Source: an uncultured Bacilli bacterium (GTDB taxonomy: Bacteria > Bacillota_I > Bacilli_A > RF39 > UBA660). Taken from it: a stretch of 46,857 nucleotides of DNA. The notes beneath the pieces are model-generated. The model worked only from the letters and a program-made list of their open reading frames with translations, did not search any database and was not told the origin of the DNA. Of the stretch, positions 15,939 through 24,457 are shown piece by piece; the first letter of the stretch is position 1; the number at the start of each line of letters is the position of its first letter. The position numbers and the translations under genes are program-made. The DNA lies in contig CAKPCM010000003.1 in assembly GCA_934141615.1 (NCBI GenBank), positions 1 to 46,857 on the forward strand. Reading direction: 5' to 3'.

Positions 15939-15947
15939 TGGTATGAT
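15939..15947 (+). promoter_or_regulatory. Extended -10 promoter of the first dockerin/LRR gene
   Basis: TGGTATGAT, extended -10 with 5/6 hexamer match. The surrounding about 75 bases, up to the start codon, recur with few changes before the second LRR gene (21619-21627), which supports its being functional. Confidence 0.6.
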
Positions 15948-15974
15948 GATTACAAGAATAGGAGTAATAGTTGT

Positions 15975-18900
15975 ATGAAAAAGAAAATATATCGAGCATT
16001 AAATAGTAGTAAAAATATATTTTTTAAGGTAGTAAAATTAATTAATAAAAATAAAAAGAAAGTAATAATAGGATTAAGTGTATTTTTAGTAGTATTTATA
16101 TCTGTATTTTCATTTATTAATTTAAGATATCCAACAAAGATAAATGCTTATATAGCACATGTTATAAATAAGGGAGAGCCCGCAAATAAATATTTTGATG
16201 ATGAGAATTTTTATAATGCAGTAATAGATGCTTATAATAAAGAAAATAATACAAGTCTGCCTTATACGACTAATTTAACCGATGAACAGTTAAGTAGTAT
16301 TAAACGTATTTGGTATTCAAAATCTAATAAATCTGATTCTGAAAAAATAAAAAGTACAAAAGGAATAGAGAAATTAACGATTTTAACATACTTGGATTTA
16401 GGTTATAATAATTTAAGCAATATAGATTTAAGCAAGAATACGGCTTTAAATAAATTGGATTTGGGCGTTAATAATTTAAGTGACATAGATTTAAGCAAGA
16501 ATACGGCGTTAACAAATTTGGATTTAGGTTTTAATAAAATAAGTAATATAGACTTAAGTAATAATACAGCTTTAACAGAATTGTATTTATATCAAAATAA
16601 TTTAAATAGTATAGACCTAAGCCAAAATACATTCTTAACAACATTGCATTTGTTTTCTAATAAAATAAGTAATATAGACTTAAGTAATAATACAACGTTA
16701 ACATACTTGGCTTTTGGTTCTAATAATATAAGTAGTATAGATTTAAGCAAGAATACGGCTTTAAATAAATTGTATTTGAGTGATAATAATATAAGTAGTA
16801 TAGACTTAAGCAAAAATACAGCATTAAGAGACTTGGATTTGGATTATAATGATCTAAGTAGTATAGACTTAAGCAAAAATACAGCATTAAGAGACTTGGA
16901 TTTGCATTCTAATGATCTAAGTAGTATAGACTTGAGCCAAAATACATCCTTAACAACATTGAATTTGACCTCCAACAACTTAAATAGTATTAAATTGTAT
17001 GATAATTTTGATATTTCGGAATTAAAAGAATCTATAAAAAATCAAAATAGTACATATCAAACATATCTTGATTTAGGTAGTAATAGAATTATAAATTTAA
17101 CTAAGGAGTATAAATATTATTACTCAATTAAAATAGTAATTCCCAACGAAGTAGATATACAAACATTCATAGAGAATTTAAACTTGCAAAATTTAACAGT
17201 AAAAGTCTTTAATAATGGTGCAGAAATATCTAGTGGCAAAGTAAAAGAGGGTTACATATTAAAACTATATTATGAAGATATAGAAATTGATAGCGTTCCT
17301 ATAAAAATGTTTGAAAATTCGACTTTTGATGATGAAATTTTTTATAAAGCAGTAATAGATGCTTATAATAAAAAAAATAACACAAGTTTGCCTTATACAA
17401 CTAATTTAACTGATGAACAGTTAAGTAGTATAAAACGCGTTTCGTATTCAGGCTCTAATAAATCTAGTTCAGAAAGAATAATAAGTGCAAAAGGTATAGA
17501 AAAATTAACGTCCTTAACGAGCTTGGATTTGCATTCTAATGATCTAAGTAGTATAGACTTGAGCCAAAATACATCCTTAACAGACTTGTATTTGGATTAT
17601 AATAATATAAGTAATATAGACTTGAGCCAAAATACATCCTTAACAGACTTGTATTTGGATTATAATAATATAAGTAATATAGACTTGAGTAATAATACAG
17701 CCTTAACAAAATTGAATTTGATTGGTAATAAAATAAGTAATATAGACTTAAGTAATAATACAGCGTTAACATCCTTGGATTTGCATTATAATGATTTAAG
17801 TAGTATAGACTTAAGTAAAAACACAGCCTTAAATGAATTGTATTTGGATTATAATGATCTAAGTAGTATAGACTTAAGTAAAAACACAGCCTTAATGGTC
17901 TTGGAATTGCAAGAAAATAAAATAAGTAATATAGACTTAAGTAAAAACACAGCCTTAAGGTACTTGGATTTGCGTTCTAATGATCTAAGTAGTATAGGCT
18001 TAAGTAAAAACACATTCTTATGGTACTTGGAATTGCAAAGAAATAAAATAAGTAGTATAGACCTAAGCAAAAATACAGCCTTAACAACCTTGAATTTGCT
18101 TGGTAATAAAATAAGTAATATAGACTTAAGTAAGAATACATCCTTAACAAAATTGAGTTTAAGTTATAATAAAATAAGTAATATAGATTTAAGTAATAAT
18201 ACAGCCTTAACATACTTGAATTTGGATTCTAATAAAATAAGTAATATAGACCTAAGCAAGAATACAAAACTAACGACTTTAGGTTTGTTGAATAACAATT
18301 TTATTAATAAATTATATTTGAGAAAAGACGGAACATACAAATTACCAATAATTCTTCCTAAGCAATTAAAAAATAAGTATGTAGTTAATGATGAAAATAC
18401 TGCATCATTTAATAGTAATGTTATTACAGGCGTAAATGTTGGTACAACATCAACAACGCTTGATTCGGCCATTTCAAATATTACTATAAACGTATATGAT
18501 ATGACTAGTAATAAGTATAAAATAAATAATGATGAAAAGTATATTTATACAAAAAATGATACTGATTTAAATACCATATTATCAAATATTGATTTTCAAT
18601 ATATAAATGGGAAAATAGAAGACAACAAACTTATTTTATACCATGATGATGTTGTAGAAGAAGAATACAAAATTATAAATTTATCAAGTAATACTTATGA
18701 TTTATCAAAAGACTATATCTATGATAATAACTTTAATAAAAATAATATAAACGTAGTAAATGGATCATTAGAAGAAAAAAATAATACGTTAAATATTAAA
18801 TATAATGATGAAATATTAGATAGCAAGAAAATAGTTAAGGTAACAAGTGATAAGTATGATTTATCAAAGGATTATATTTATAATGAAAATAATTCTTTTG

Positions 18901-20858
18901 ATGTATCTGATATTAAGTGTATTAATTGTAAGGTTGTTTACGAAAATAATAAGTTAACAATTAAGTATAATGATGATGTATTAAAGGAAATAGATGTTAT
19001 AAGTATTAATATAGAAAGTTCAGAGTATGATTTAACAAAAGATTATATTTATATAGGAACTGGATCATTTGATGAAAGTAAGATAAAATCTGAAAATATA
19101 ACTTATGAAATAGAAAATAATATCTTAAAATTAAAGTATAAAGATGAATTATTAAAGTCATATAAACTGGTAAGTGTATCTAGTGGTGTATATCAAATAA
19201 AAGATAAATATTTGTATGTATTTGATAGTATGTTTGATAAATCTAATGTAAAAGTAACAAATGGTACGTTTGATGTAGCCAATAATAAAGTGACTATTAA
19301 ATATGATGAAGATAAATTAGATGAATTTGATATAGTTGGAATATCTTCTAGCGTATATGATTTAAGAAATGGCTATATATTATTAAAAACTAATGAAAAG
19401 TTGGATTTAAGTTTAATAAATACTGCAAATGTTACGTTGGATTTACATGGTGGTACGTTAAATGTCTTATTTAATGATGAAGTAATAAGAACATATAAAA
19501 TAGTTAGATATGAATCAAGTAAATATGATTTAACAAAAGATTATATTTATCTTGGCATGAAAGAGTTTAATAAAGATGATATGGTATTAGAAAATTGTAC
19601 TGTTGAAGAAAAAGATAATTCATTAAATATAAAATATGGTGATGAAATAGTAAGATCATATAAATTAGTAAGAGTATCATCTAATAATTATAAAGTTGGT
19701 AACGGGTATGTTTATACTAAGAATGAAGAATTTAATAGTAACTTATTGGATGTTACTAATGCATCTATAGAGGAACAAGAAAACAGTATAAATATAATGT
19801 ATGGTAATGATAAATTAGATGAGTTTAAATTATTAAAAGTAACGAGTAATACTTACAATTTAACAAAAGACTATATCTATGATAATAACTTTAATAAAGA
19901 TAATATAAAAGTAACAAATGTCTCGTTAGAAGAAAAAGATAATACTTTAAATATAAAATATAATGATGAAATATTAGATAGTAAGAAAATAGTTAAGGCA
20001 ACAAGTAATACTTATGATTTAACAAAAGATTATATTTATATAGGTAATAAGGAATTAGATGAAAGTAAGTTTAACTTAATTAATTGTACATTACAAGTAG
20101 ATAATAATACGTTAAATGTTAAATATGATAATGATGTACTAAAGTCATATAAGTTAGTTAAGATATCTTCTAATACATATGATTTGAATAAAAATTATAT
20201 ATATGTTGGTAGTGGTATATTTGATAAAAACTTATTATCTGTTGTAAATGGAACTGTTAATGTTTTAAATGATAAAATAGAAATAAAGTATAATAATGAT
20301 GTTTTAAAAGAATTTAAATTGTTAAAATATTCATCAAATAAGTATGACCTAACTAAAGAGTATATATATTTAGGTATTAATAATTTTGATAAAAATAACA
20401 TAAGCTTAGTAAATTTAAGATTAAATATTGATGATAACTATAACTTAAATATAAAATATGGTGATGATGTGATGAAAACATATAAGTTAGTAAGTGTATC
20501 ATCAAGTAAGTATGACTTAAGCAAGGATAATATAAGAGTTACAAAAAGTGAAGATTTTAAAGACGTTAAAGTTACAAATGGTACAAAAGAGTATTCAAAT
20601 AATAAGCTATATATAAAATATAACGATGATATATTAAAAGTTTATACTATATCTACTCGTGCTAAAGGGGATATAACAGGTGATGATAAAATAACAATCG
20701 CGGATGTATCATTATTATATAGACATGTTAGAAAAACTAAAGTAATAGAGGATAGTAAAACTCTTGAAGTATCAGATCTAACCGGTGACGGAAAAATAAC
20801 AATCGCAGATGTTGCGAAGTTATATAGATATGTAAGAGGAAAAATAACAGAATTATAA
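15975..20858 (+). CDS. Giant secreted leucine-rich-repeat protein with 13-copy stalk and C-terminal dockerin
   Basis: 1627 residues. Layout: basic start, hydrophobic segment at 30-48 (signal peptide or anchor), a cap module (about 72-135, FYNAVIDAYNKENNTSLPYT), ten 21-residue leucine-rich repeats (140-340), a linker with IKLYDNFDIS, a second cap (from about 450), twelve further repeats plus a partial one (517-776), thirteen copies of a roughly 55-residue beta-type repeat (YDLTKDYIY...LNIKY, 843-1562), and a type I dockerin (1564-1627). Both dockerin loops have calcium ligands in pattern D-x-[TN]-x-D...T-x-x-D (DITGDDKITIAD, DLTGDGKITIAD). I chose ATG 15975 (GGAG at 15961-15964) because the paralogue has the same start. 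The ligand is unknown. The cohesin-like gene follows 19 bases later. Confidence 0.9.
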   Translation: MKKKIYRALNSSKNIFFKVVKLINKNKKKVIIGLSVFLVVFISVFSFINLRYPTKINAYIAHVINKGEPANKYFDDENFYNAVIDAYNKENNTSLPYTTNLTDEQLSSIKRIWYSKSNKSDSEKIKSTKGIEKLTILTYLDLGYNNLSNIDLSKNTALNKLDLGVNNLSDIDLSKNTALTNLDLGFNKISNIDLSNNTALTELYLYQNNLNSIDLSQNTFLTTLHLFSNKISNIDLSNNTTLTYLAFGSNNISSIDLSKNTALNKLYLSDNNISSIDLSKNTALRDLDLDYNDLSSIDLSKNTALRDLDLHSNDLSSIDLSQNTSLTTLNLTSNNLNSIKLYDNFDISELKESIKNQNSTYQTYLDLGSNRIINLTKEYKYYYSIKIVIPNEVDIQTFIENLNLQNLTVKVFNNGAEISSGKVKEGYILKLYYEDIEIDSVPIKMFENSTFDDEIFYKAVIDAYNKKNNTSLPYTTNLTDEQLSSIKRVSYSGSNKSSSERIISAKGIEKLTSLTSLDLHSNDLSSIDLSQNTSLTDLYLDYNNISNIDLSQNTSLTDLYLDYNNISNIDLSNNTALTKLNLIGNKISNIDLSNNTALTSLDLHYNDLSSIDLSKNTALNELYLDYNDLSSIDLSKNTALMVLELQENKISNIDLSKNTALRYLDLRSNDLSSIGLSKNTFLWYLELQRNKISSIDLSKNTALTTLNLLGNKISNIDLSKNTSLTKLSLSYNKISNIDLSNNTALTYLNLDSNKISNIDLSKNTKLTTLGLLNNNFINKLYLRKDGTYKLPIILPKQLKNKYVVNDENTASFNSNVITGVNVGTTSTTLDSAISNITINVYDMTSNKYKINNDEKYIYTKNDTDLNTILSNIDFQYINGKIEDNKLILYHDDVVEEEYKIINLSSNTYDLSKDYIYDNNFNKNNINVVNGSLEEKNNTLNIKYNDEILDSKKIVKVTSDKYDLSKDYIYNENNSFDVSDIKCINCKVVYENNKLTIKYNDDVLKEIDVISINIESSEYDLTKDYIYIGTGSFDESKIKSENITYEIENNILKLKYKDELLKSYKLVSVSSGVYQIKDKYLYVFDSMFDKSNVKVTNGTFDVANNKVTIKYDEDKLDEFDIVGISSSVYDLRNGYILLKTNEKLDLSLINTANVTLDLHGGTLNVLFNDEVIRTYKIVRYESSKYDLTKDYIYLGMKEFNKDDMVLENCTVEEKDNSLNIKYGDEIVRSYKLVRVSSNNYKVGNGYVYTKNEEFNSNLLDVTNASIEEQENSINIMYGNDKLDEFKLLKVTSNTYNLTKDYIYDNNFNKDNIKVTNVSLEEKDNTLNIKYNDEILDSKKIVKATSNTYDLTKDYIYIGNKELDESKFNLINCTLQVDNNTLNVKYDNDVLKSYKLVKISSNTYDLNKNYIYVGSGIFDKNLLSVVNGTVNVLNDKIEIKYNNDVLKEFKLLKYSSNKYDLTKEYIYLGINNFDKNNISLVNLRLNIDDNYNLNIKYGDDVMKTYKLVSVSSSKYDLSKDNIRVTKSEDFKDVKVTNGTKEYSNNKLYIKYNDDILKVYTISTRAKGDITGDDKITIADVSLLYRHVRKTKVIEDSKTLEVSDLTGDGKITIADVAKLYRYVRGKITEL
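16392..16994 (+). repeat. LRR-encoding 63-bp tandem repeats, block 1 of the first LRR gene
   Basis: Ten units of 63 bases encoding LxLxxNxISxIDLSKNTALT. The phrase AGTATAGACTTAAGCAAAAA is nearly invariant between units. Copies differ by a few substitutions, so recombination between units is likely. Confidence 0.9.
17523..18302 (+). repeat. LRR-encoding 63-bp tandem repeats, block 2 of the first LRR gene
   Basis: Twelve units plus a partial one. Two neighbouring units (about 17565-17690) are identical over a full 63-bp period, a sign of recent expansion. Confidence 0.9.
18501..20660 (+). repeat. Thirteen-copy stalk repeat (about 165 bp each) in the first LRR gene
   Basis: Each unit encodes a block beginning SxxYDLTKDYIY, then F(D/N)xxxI, a mid-strand VxNxT, NxLNIKYxDE and ending LxSYKLVxVSS. 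Copies are divergent at the DNA level, unlike the LRR units, so this array is older. It is missing from the paralogue at 21656. Confidence 0.85.
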
Positions 20859-20877
20859 GAAAGGGATGGAAAAAAAT

Positions 20878-21522
20878 ATGAAAAAGAAATTATGTTATTT
20901 AATATTATTATCATTAATGATAATAATACCAATTAATGCAAAGGCATTAACAGGAAGTGTTAGTATTACATGTGATAAGGAAAGCTATGGTATGAATGAT
21001 ACGGCAACTTGTAGTGTTAAAGGAACATCAAATGAGGAAGTATATAGTATATCTGCATTAGTTAGTAATTCATCTTATGCAAACATAGAGTTTACTGCTG
21101 ATAGTTTATGGCAAGGAAATGGTGATGAAGGGAATATTCAGTTATATACTGATACTGGTAAAAAGGGAACGTTTAATATAGGAACGTTAAAGGTAAAATT
21201 AAAAGATGCATCTACTAGTGATACATCGTTAGAAGTAGAAATAAGAGATATCAAATTTGGTGATACTAATGGTGCAGAAGAAGATATTACAGCATCAAAA
21301 ACAAACGTAAATTTTTCTCAAAATACTAATAACAATGATAATCAAAGTAATATAACAAGTGATAATAGTAACGCATCTAATGCTTCAAATGCAAGTAGTT
21401 CAAAAACGAGTGTTAAAAATCCTAAAACTGCAGATGTTAAAATAGCCTTAGTTGTATTTGGAATACTAGTTGCAGGAGCATTCATTGTAATTGGTTATAA
21501 AGAAGTAAAAAAGAAAAAATAA
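20878..21522 (+). CDS. Secreted single-cohesin-like protein with sortase-type wall-sorting signal
   Basis: 214 residues. Signal peptide 1-23 (MKKKLCYLILL..., probable cleavage after AKA). Residues 24-146 form one beta-rich domain resembling a cohesin: a first strand VSITC, a central segment SISALVSNSSYANIEF, then IGTLKVKLKD and LEVEIRDIKFGDTNGAE, the last resembling the terminal strands of cohesins. Cys32 and Cys45 could form a disulfide. A Ser/Asn-rich linker (147-180) leads to NPKTAD (181-186), a membrane span (188-206) and a KKKK tail, as in sortase substrates. I preferred ATG 20878 over 20866, which sits directly on the AAAGGG ribosome binding site. Lying 19 bases after one dockerin gene and before another, it is the likely dockerin partner. 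The cohesin call is by pattern only. Confidence 0.65.
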   Translation: MKKKLCYLILLSLMIIIPINAKALTGSVSITCDKESYGMNDTATCSVKGTSNEEVYSISALVSNSSYANIEFTADSLWQGNGDEGNIQLYTDTGKKGTFNIGTLKVKLKDASTSDTSLEVEIRDIKFGDTNGAEEDITASKTNVNFSQNTNNNDNQSNITSDNSNASNASNASSSKTSVKNPKTADVKIALVVFGILVAGAFIVIGYKEVKKKK

Positions 21523-21531
21523 CTAATATTT

Positions 21532-21575
21532 AATAAGATAACAAAAAAGTAATTTGTTATCTTATTTTGTTATTT
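21532..21575 (+). terminator. Terminator after the cohesin-like gene
   Basis: AATAAGATAACAAA (21532-21545) pairs perfectly with TTTGTTATCTTATT (21553-21566), 7-base loop, then T-rich. Confidence 0.85.
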
Positions 21576-21618
21576 GTAAACAAAATATATAAAAATAATA
21601 CAACATATGGCAAAAATG

Positions 21619-21627
21619 TGGTATGAT
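21619..21627 (+). promoter_or_regulatory. Extended -10 promoter of the second LRR gene (duplicated promoter)
   Basis: TGGTATGAT, in the same context as 15939-15947; both are followed by GATTACAAGAAT and a GGAG ribosome binding site. Confidence 0.6.
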
Positions 21628-21655
21628 GATTACAAGAATGGGAGTAGAAAGTTGT

Positions 21656-24310
21656 ATGAAAAAGAAAATATATCGAGCATTAAATAGTAGTAAAAATATA
21701 TTTTTTAAGGTAGTAAAATTAATTAATAAAAATAAAAAGAAAGTAATAATAGGATTAAGTGTATTTTTAGTAGTATTTATATCTGTATTTTCATTTATTA
21801 ATTTAAGATATCCAACAAAGATAAACGCCTATATAGCACATGTTATAAATAAGGGAGAGCCTGCAAATAGTTATTTTGATGATGAAGTCTTTTATAAAGC
21901 AATAGTAGATGCTTATAATAAAGAAAATAAAACGAGCTTACCCTATACAACTAATTTAACGGATGAACAGTTAAAAAGTATTAAAAGTGTTTCGTATTTG
22001 GGATTTAGTAAATCTGATTCTGAAAAAATAAAAAGTACAGCAGGAATAGAGAAATTAACGATTTTAACATACTTGGATTTAGGTTACAATAATATAAGCA
22101 ATATAGACTTAAGTAAGAATACATCCTTAACAGAATTGAATTTATATAACAATAATTTAAATAGTATAGACCTAAGCCAAAATACATCCTTAACAGAATT
22201 GATTTTAAGTTCTAATAATATAGGTAGTATAGATTTAAGCAAAAATGCATCCTTAAAATACTTGGCTTTGAGTTCTAATAAAATAAGTAGTATAGACTTG
22301 AGTAAGTACACAGCCTTAACAGACTTGTATTTGAGTGGCAATGAAATAAGCAATATAGACTTAAGTAAGAATACAGCGTTAAGACACTTGGATTTGGATT
22401 CTAATAAAATAAATAATATAGATTTAAGTAATAATACAGCATTAACATCCTTGGATTTGGACTCTAATAAAATAAATAATATAGATTTAAGTAATAATAC
22501 AGCATTAACATCCTTGGATTTGGGTTCTAATAAAATAAGTAATATGGATTTAAGTAATAATACATCCTTAATATACTTGTCTTTGCATGACAATAAAATA
22601 AGTAATATAGGCTTAAGCCAAAATATATCCTTAACATACTTATATTTATATAACAATAATTTAAATAGTATAGACTTGAGCCAAAATACATCATTAACAA
22701 CATTGAATTTGACATCCAACAACTTAAATAGCATTAAATTATATGATAATTTTGATATTTCAAAATTAAAAGGATCTATAAAGAATCAAAATAGTACATA
22801 TCAAACATATCTTGATTTAGGTAGTAATAGAATTATAAATTTAACTAAGGATTATAAATATTATTACTTAAGTAAGATAGTAATTCCTAGTGAAGTAGAT
22901 ATACAAATATTTATAGATAATTTTGGCTTGCAAAATTTAATAGCAAAAGTATTTAATAATGATGAAGAAATATCTAGTGGTAAAGTAAAAGAAGGCTGCA
23001 TATTAAAATTATATTATGAAGACATAGAAATTGATAGTGTTCCTATAAAAATATTTGAAAATTCAGCTTTTAATGATGAAGTCTTTTATAAGGCAGTAAT
23101 AGATGCTTATAATAAAGAAAATAATACAAGTTTGCCATATACAACTAATTTAACCGATGAACAGTTAAGTAGTATTAAAATATTTTCATATAATGGTAAC
23201 GGAAAATCAGATTCCGAAAAAATAAAAAGTACAAAAGGTATAGAAAAGTTAACATCCTTAGCATCTTTAGATTTGCATAGTAATGAAATAAGTAGTATAG
23301 ACTTGAGTAAGAATATGTCCTTAACAAAATTGAATTTATATAATAATGAAATAAGCAATATAGATTTAAGTAAGAATACATCCCTAACAAAATTGGATTT
23401 AGAGCGCAATAATTTAAATAGTATAGACCTAAGCAAGAATACAGCGTTAACATCCTTGGATTTGCGTTCCAACAACCTAAGTATAAGTAGTATAGACTTA
23501 AGTAAAAATACATCCTTAACATACTTGGGTTTAGCTTATAATAAAATAAATGATATAGATTTAAGCAAGAATACATCCTTAACAAAATTGAATTTGCTTG
23601 GTAATAAAATAAGTAATATAGACTTAAGTAAGAATACATCCTTAACAAAATTGAGTTTAAGTTATAATAAAATAAGTAATATAGATTTAAGTAATAATAC
23701 AGCCTTAACAGACTTGAATTTGGATTCTAATAAAATAAGTAACATAGATTTAAGCAAAAATATAGCATTAACAAATTTGGGTTTGTATGAAAATGAAATA
23801 AGTAGTATAGATTTAAGTAAAAATACAAAATTAAATGCTTTATATTTGTATAATAATCCTTTAAAACTAAATGCATATGTAAAGGAAAATGGAACGTTAA
23901 CTAGTTCTAGTATAAAAATGCCAGAAGGATCTGCTAAATTTTATTTAACCTATGAAATAGAAGATAATAGTATTGCAAATTTTGCTGATAATAAGTTAAA
24001 CGGATTAAAGACAGGTAAAACAAACGCAACTGTAACATTAAATGGAGTTAAAGCATCTTCTTCATCAACTGAGAATATGAAAGTAGATGGAACAATAACG
24101 GTATTTGATAGATTAAAGGGAGACATTAATAATGATGATAAGGTAACGATCGCGGATGTATCATTATTATATAGACATGTTAGAGGAACTAAAGTAATAG
24201 AGGATAGTAAAACTCTTGAAGTATCAGATCTAACAGGTGATGATAAAATAACAATCGCAGATGTTGCGAAGTTATATAGATATGTAAGAGGAAAAATAAA
24301 TGAACTTTAA
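21656..24310 (+). CDS. Secreted leucine-rich-repeat protein with C-terminal dockerin (paralogue)
   Basis: 884 residues. The first 65 residues are almost identical to those of the protein at 15975, with the same hydrophobic segment (30-48) and cap module. Eleven 21-residue leucine-rich repeats begin at 140, a second cap is at about 471, and ten more repeats run from 538 to about 735. One unit carries a two-residue insertion (SNNLSISSIDLS). A short Ig-like region (about 746-818, VKENGTLTSSSIKMPEG) replaces the 13-copy stalk, and a dockerin ends the protein (821-884; DINNDDKVTIAD and DLTGDDKITIAD). The dockerins of the two proteins are nearly identical, so they should share one cohesin. ATG 21656 is supported by GGGAG and by the paralogue; earlier in-frame ATGs are not. 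Confidence 0.9.
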   Translation: MKKKIYRALNSSKNIFFKVVKLINKNKKKVIIGLSVFLVVFISVFSFINLRYPTKINAYIAHVINKGEPANSYFDDEVFYKAIVDAYNKENKTSLPYTTNLTDEQLKSIKSVSYLGFSKSDSEKIKSTAGIEKLTILTYLDLGYNNISNIDLSKNTSLTELNLYNNNLNSIDLSQNTSLTELILSSNNIGSIDLSKNASLKYLALSSNKISSIDLSKYTALTDLYLSGNEISNIDLSKNTALRHLDLDSNKINNIDLSNNTALTSLDLDSNKINNIDLSNNTALTSLDLGSNKISNMDLSNNTSLIYLSLHDNKISNIGLSQNISLTYLYLYNNNLNSIDLSQNTSLTTLNLTSNNLNSIKLYDNFDISKLKGSIKNQNSTYQTYLDLGSNRIINLTKDYKYYYLSKIVIPSEVDIQIFIDNFGLQNLIAKVFNNDEEISSGKVKEGCILKLYYEDIEIDSVPIKIFENSAFNDEVFYKAVIDAYNKENNTSLPYTTNLTDEQLSSIKIFSYNGNGKSDSEKIKSTKGIEKLTSLASLDLHSNEISSIDLSKNMSLTKLNLYNNEISNIDLSKNTSLTKLDLERNNLNSIDLSKNTALTSLDLRSNNLSISSIDLSKNTSLTYLGLAYNKINDIDLSKNTSLTKLNLLGNKISNIDLSKNTSLTKLSLSYNKISNIDLSNNTALTDLNLDSNKISNIDLSKNIALTNLGLYENEISSIDLSKNTKLNALYLYNNPLKLNAYVKENGTLTSSSIKMPEGSAKFYLTYEIEDNSIANFADNKLNGLKTGKTNATVTLNGVKASSSSTENMKVDGTITVFDRLKGDINNDDKVTIADVSLLYRHVRGTKVIEDSKTLEVSDLTGDDKITIADVAKLYRYVRGKINEL
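22073..22736 (+). repeat. LRR-encoding 63-bp tandem repeats, block 1 of the second LRR gene
   Basis: Eleven units of the same consensus as in the first gene. Two adjacent units (about 22388-22513) differ by only a few bases. Confidence 0.9.
23267..23862 (+). repeat. LRR-encoding 63-bp tandem repeats, block 2 of the second LRR gene
   Basis: Ten units. The stretch at 23590-23700 closely matches 18085-18210 in the first gene, which points to exchange between the two genes. Confidence 0.85.
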
Positions 24311-24340
24311 ACAGAAAATTAATCTTTTTCTGTTTTTTGT
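24310..24340 (+). terminator. Terminator after the second LRR gene
   Basis: AACAGAAAA (24310-24318) with TTTTCTGTT (24326-24334), 7-base loop, then T-rich. It closes the accessory region. Confidence 0.8.
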
Positions 24341-24422
24341 TATTTAAAATTTAACATATTTTCAGGAAAAAGCAATAAAATTTTATGTGAAGAAAAAAAT
24401 GCAAAAAAGTCGTAAAAACCCC

Positions 24423-24451
24423 TTGAAATAAAGGAATTCTTCTGATATAAT
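24423..24451 (+). promoter_or_regulatory. Strong promoter of the S10-spc-alpha operon
   Basis: TTGAAA (24423-24428), 17-bp spacer, perfect TATAAT (24446-24451) with an extended TGA before it. Expected transcript start is near 24458. Confidence 0.85.
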
Positions 24452-24457
24452 GGTAAC

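Noticed and set aside
15897..15974. Longer N-terminus for the first LRR protein (in-frame ATG at 15897)
   Set aside because: The extension would include the promoter, lacks a ribosome binding site, and is not shared by the paralogue, whereas ATG 15975 is.
16392..18302. Regular 63-bp repeats resembling a CRISPR array
   Set aside because: The whole unit is coding and varies at codon positions as an LRR protein would; there are no identical repeats separated by unique spacers and no cas genes.
16592..23648. Long minus-strand open frames with LLKSILLILLE-type repeats through the LRR genes
   Set aside because: They are mirror images of the 63-bp LRR repeats, lack ribosome binding sites and have nonsense-like Leu/Ile/Ser composition.
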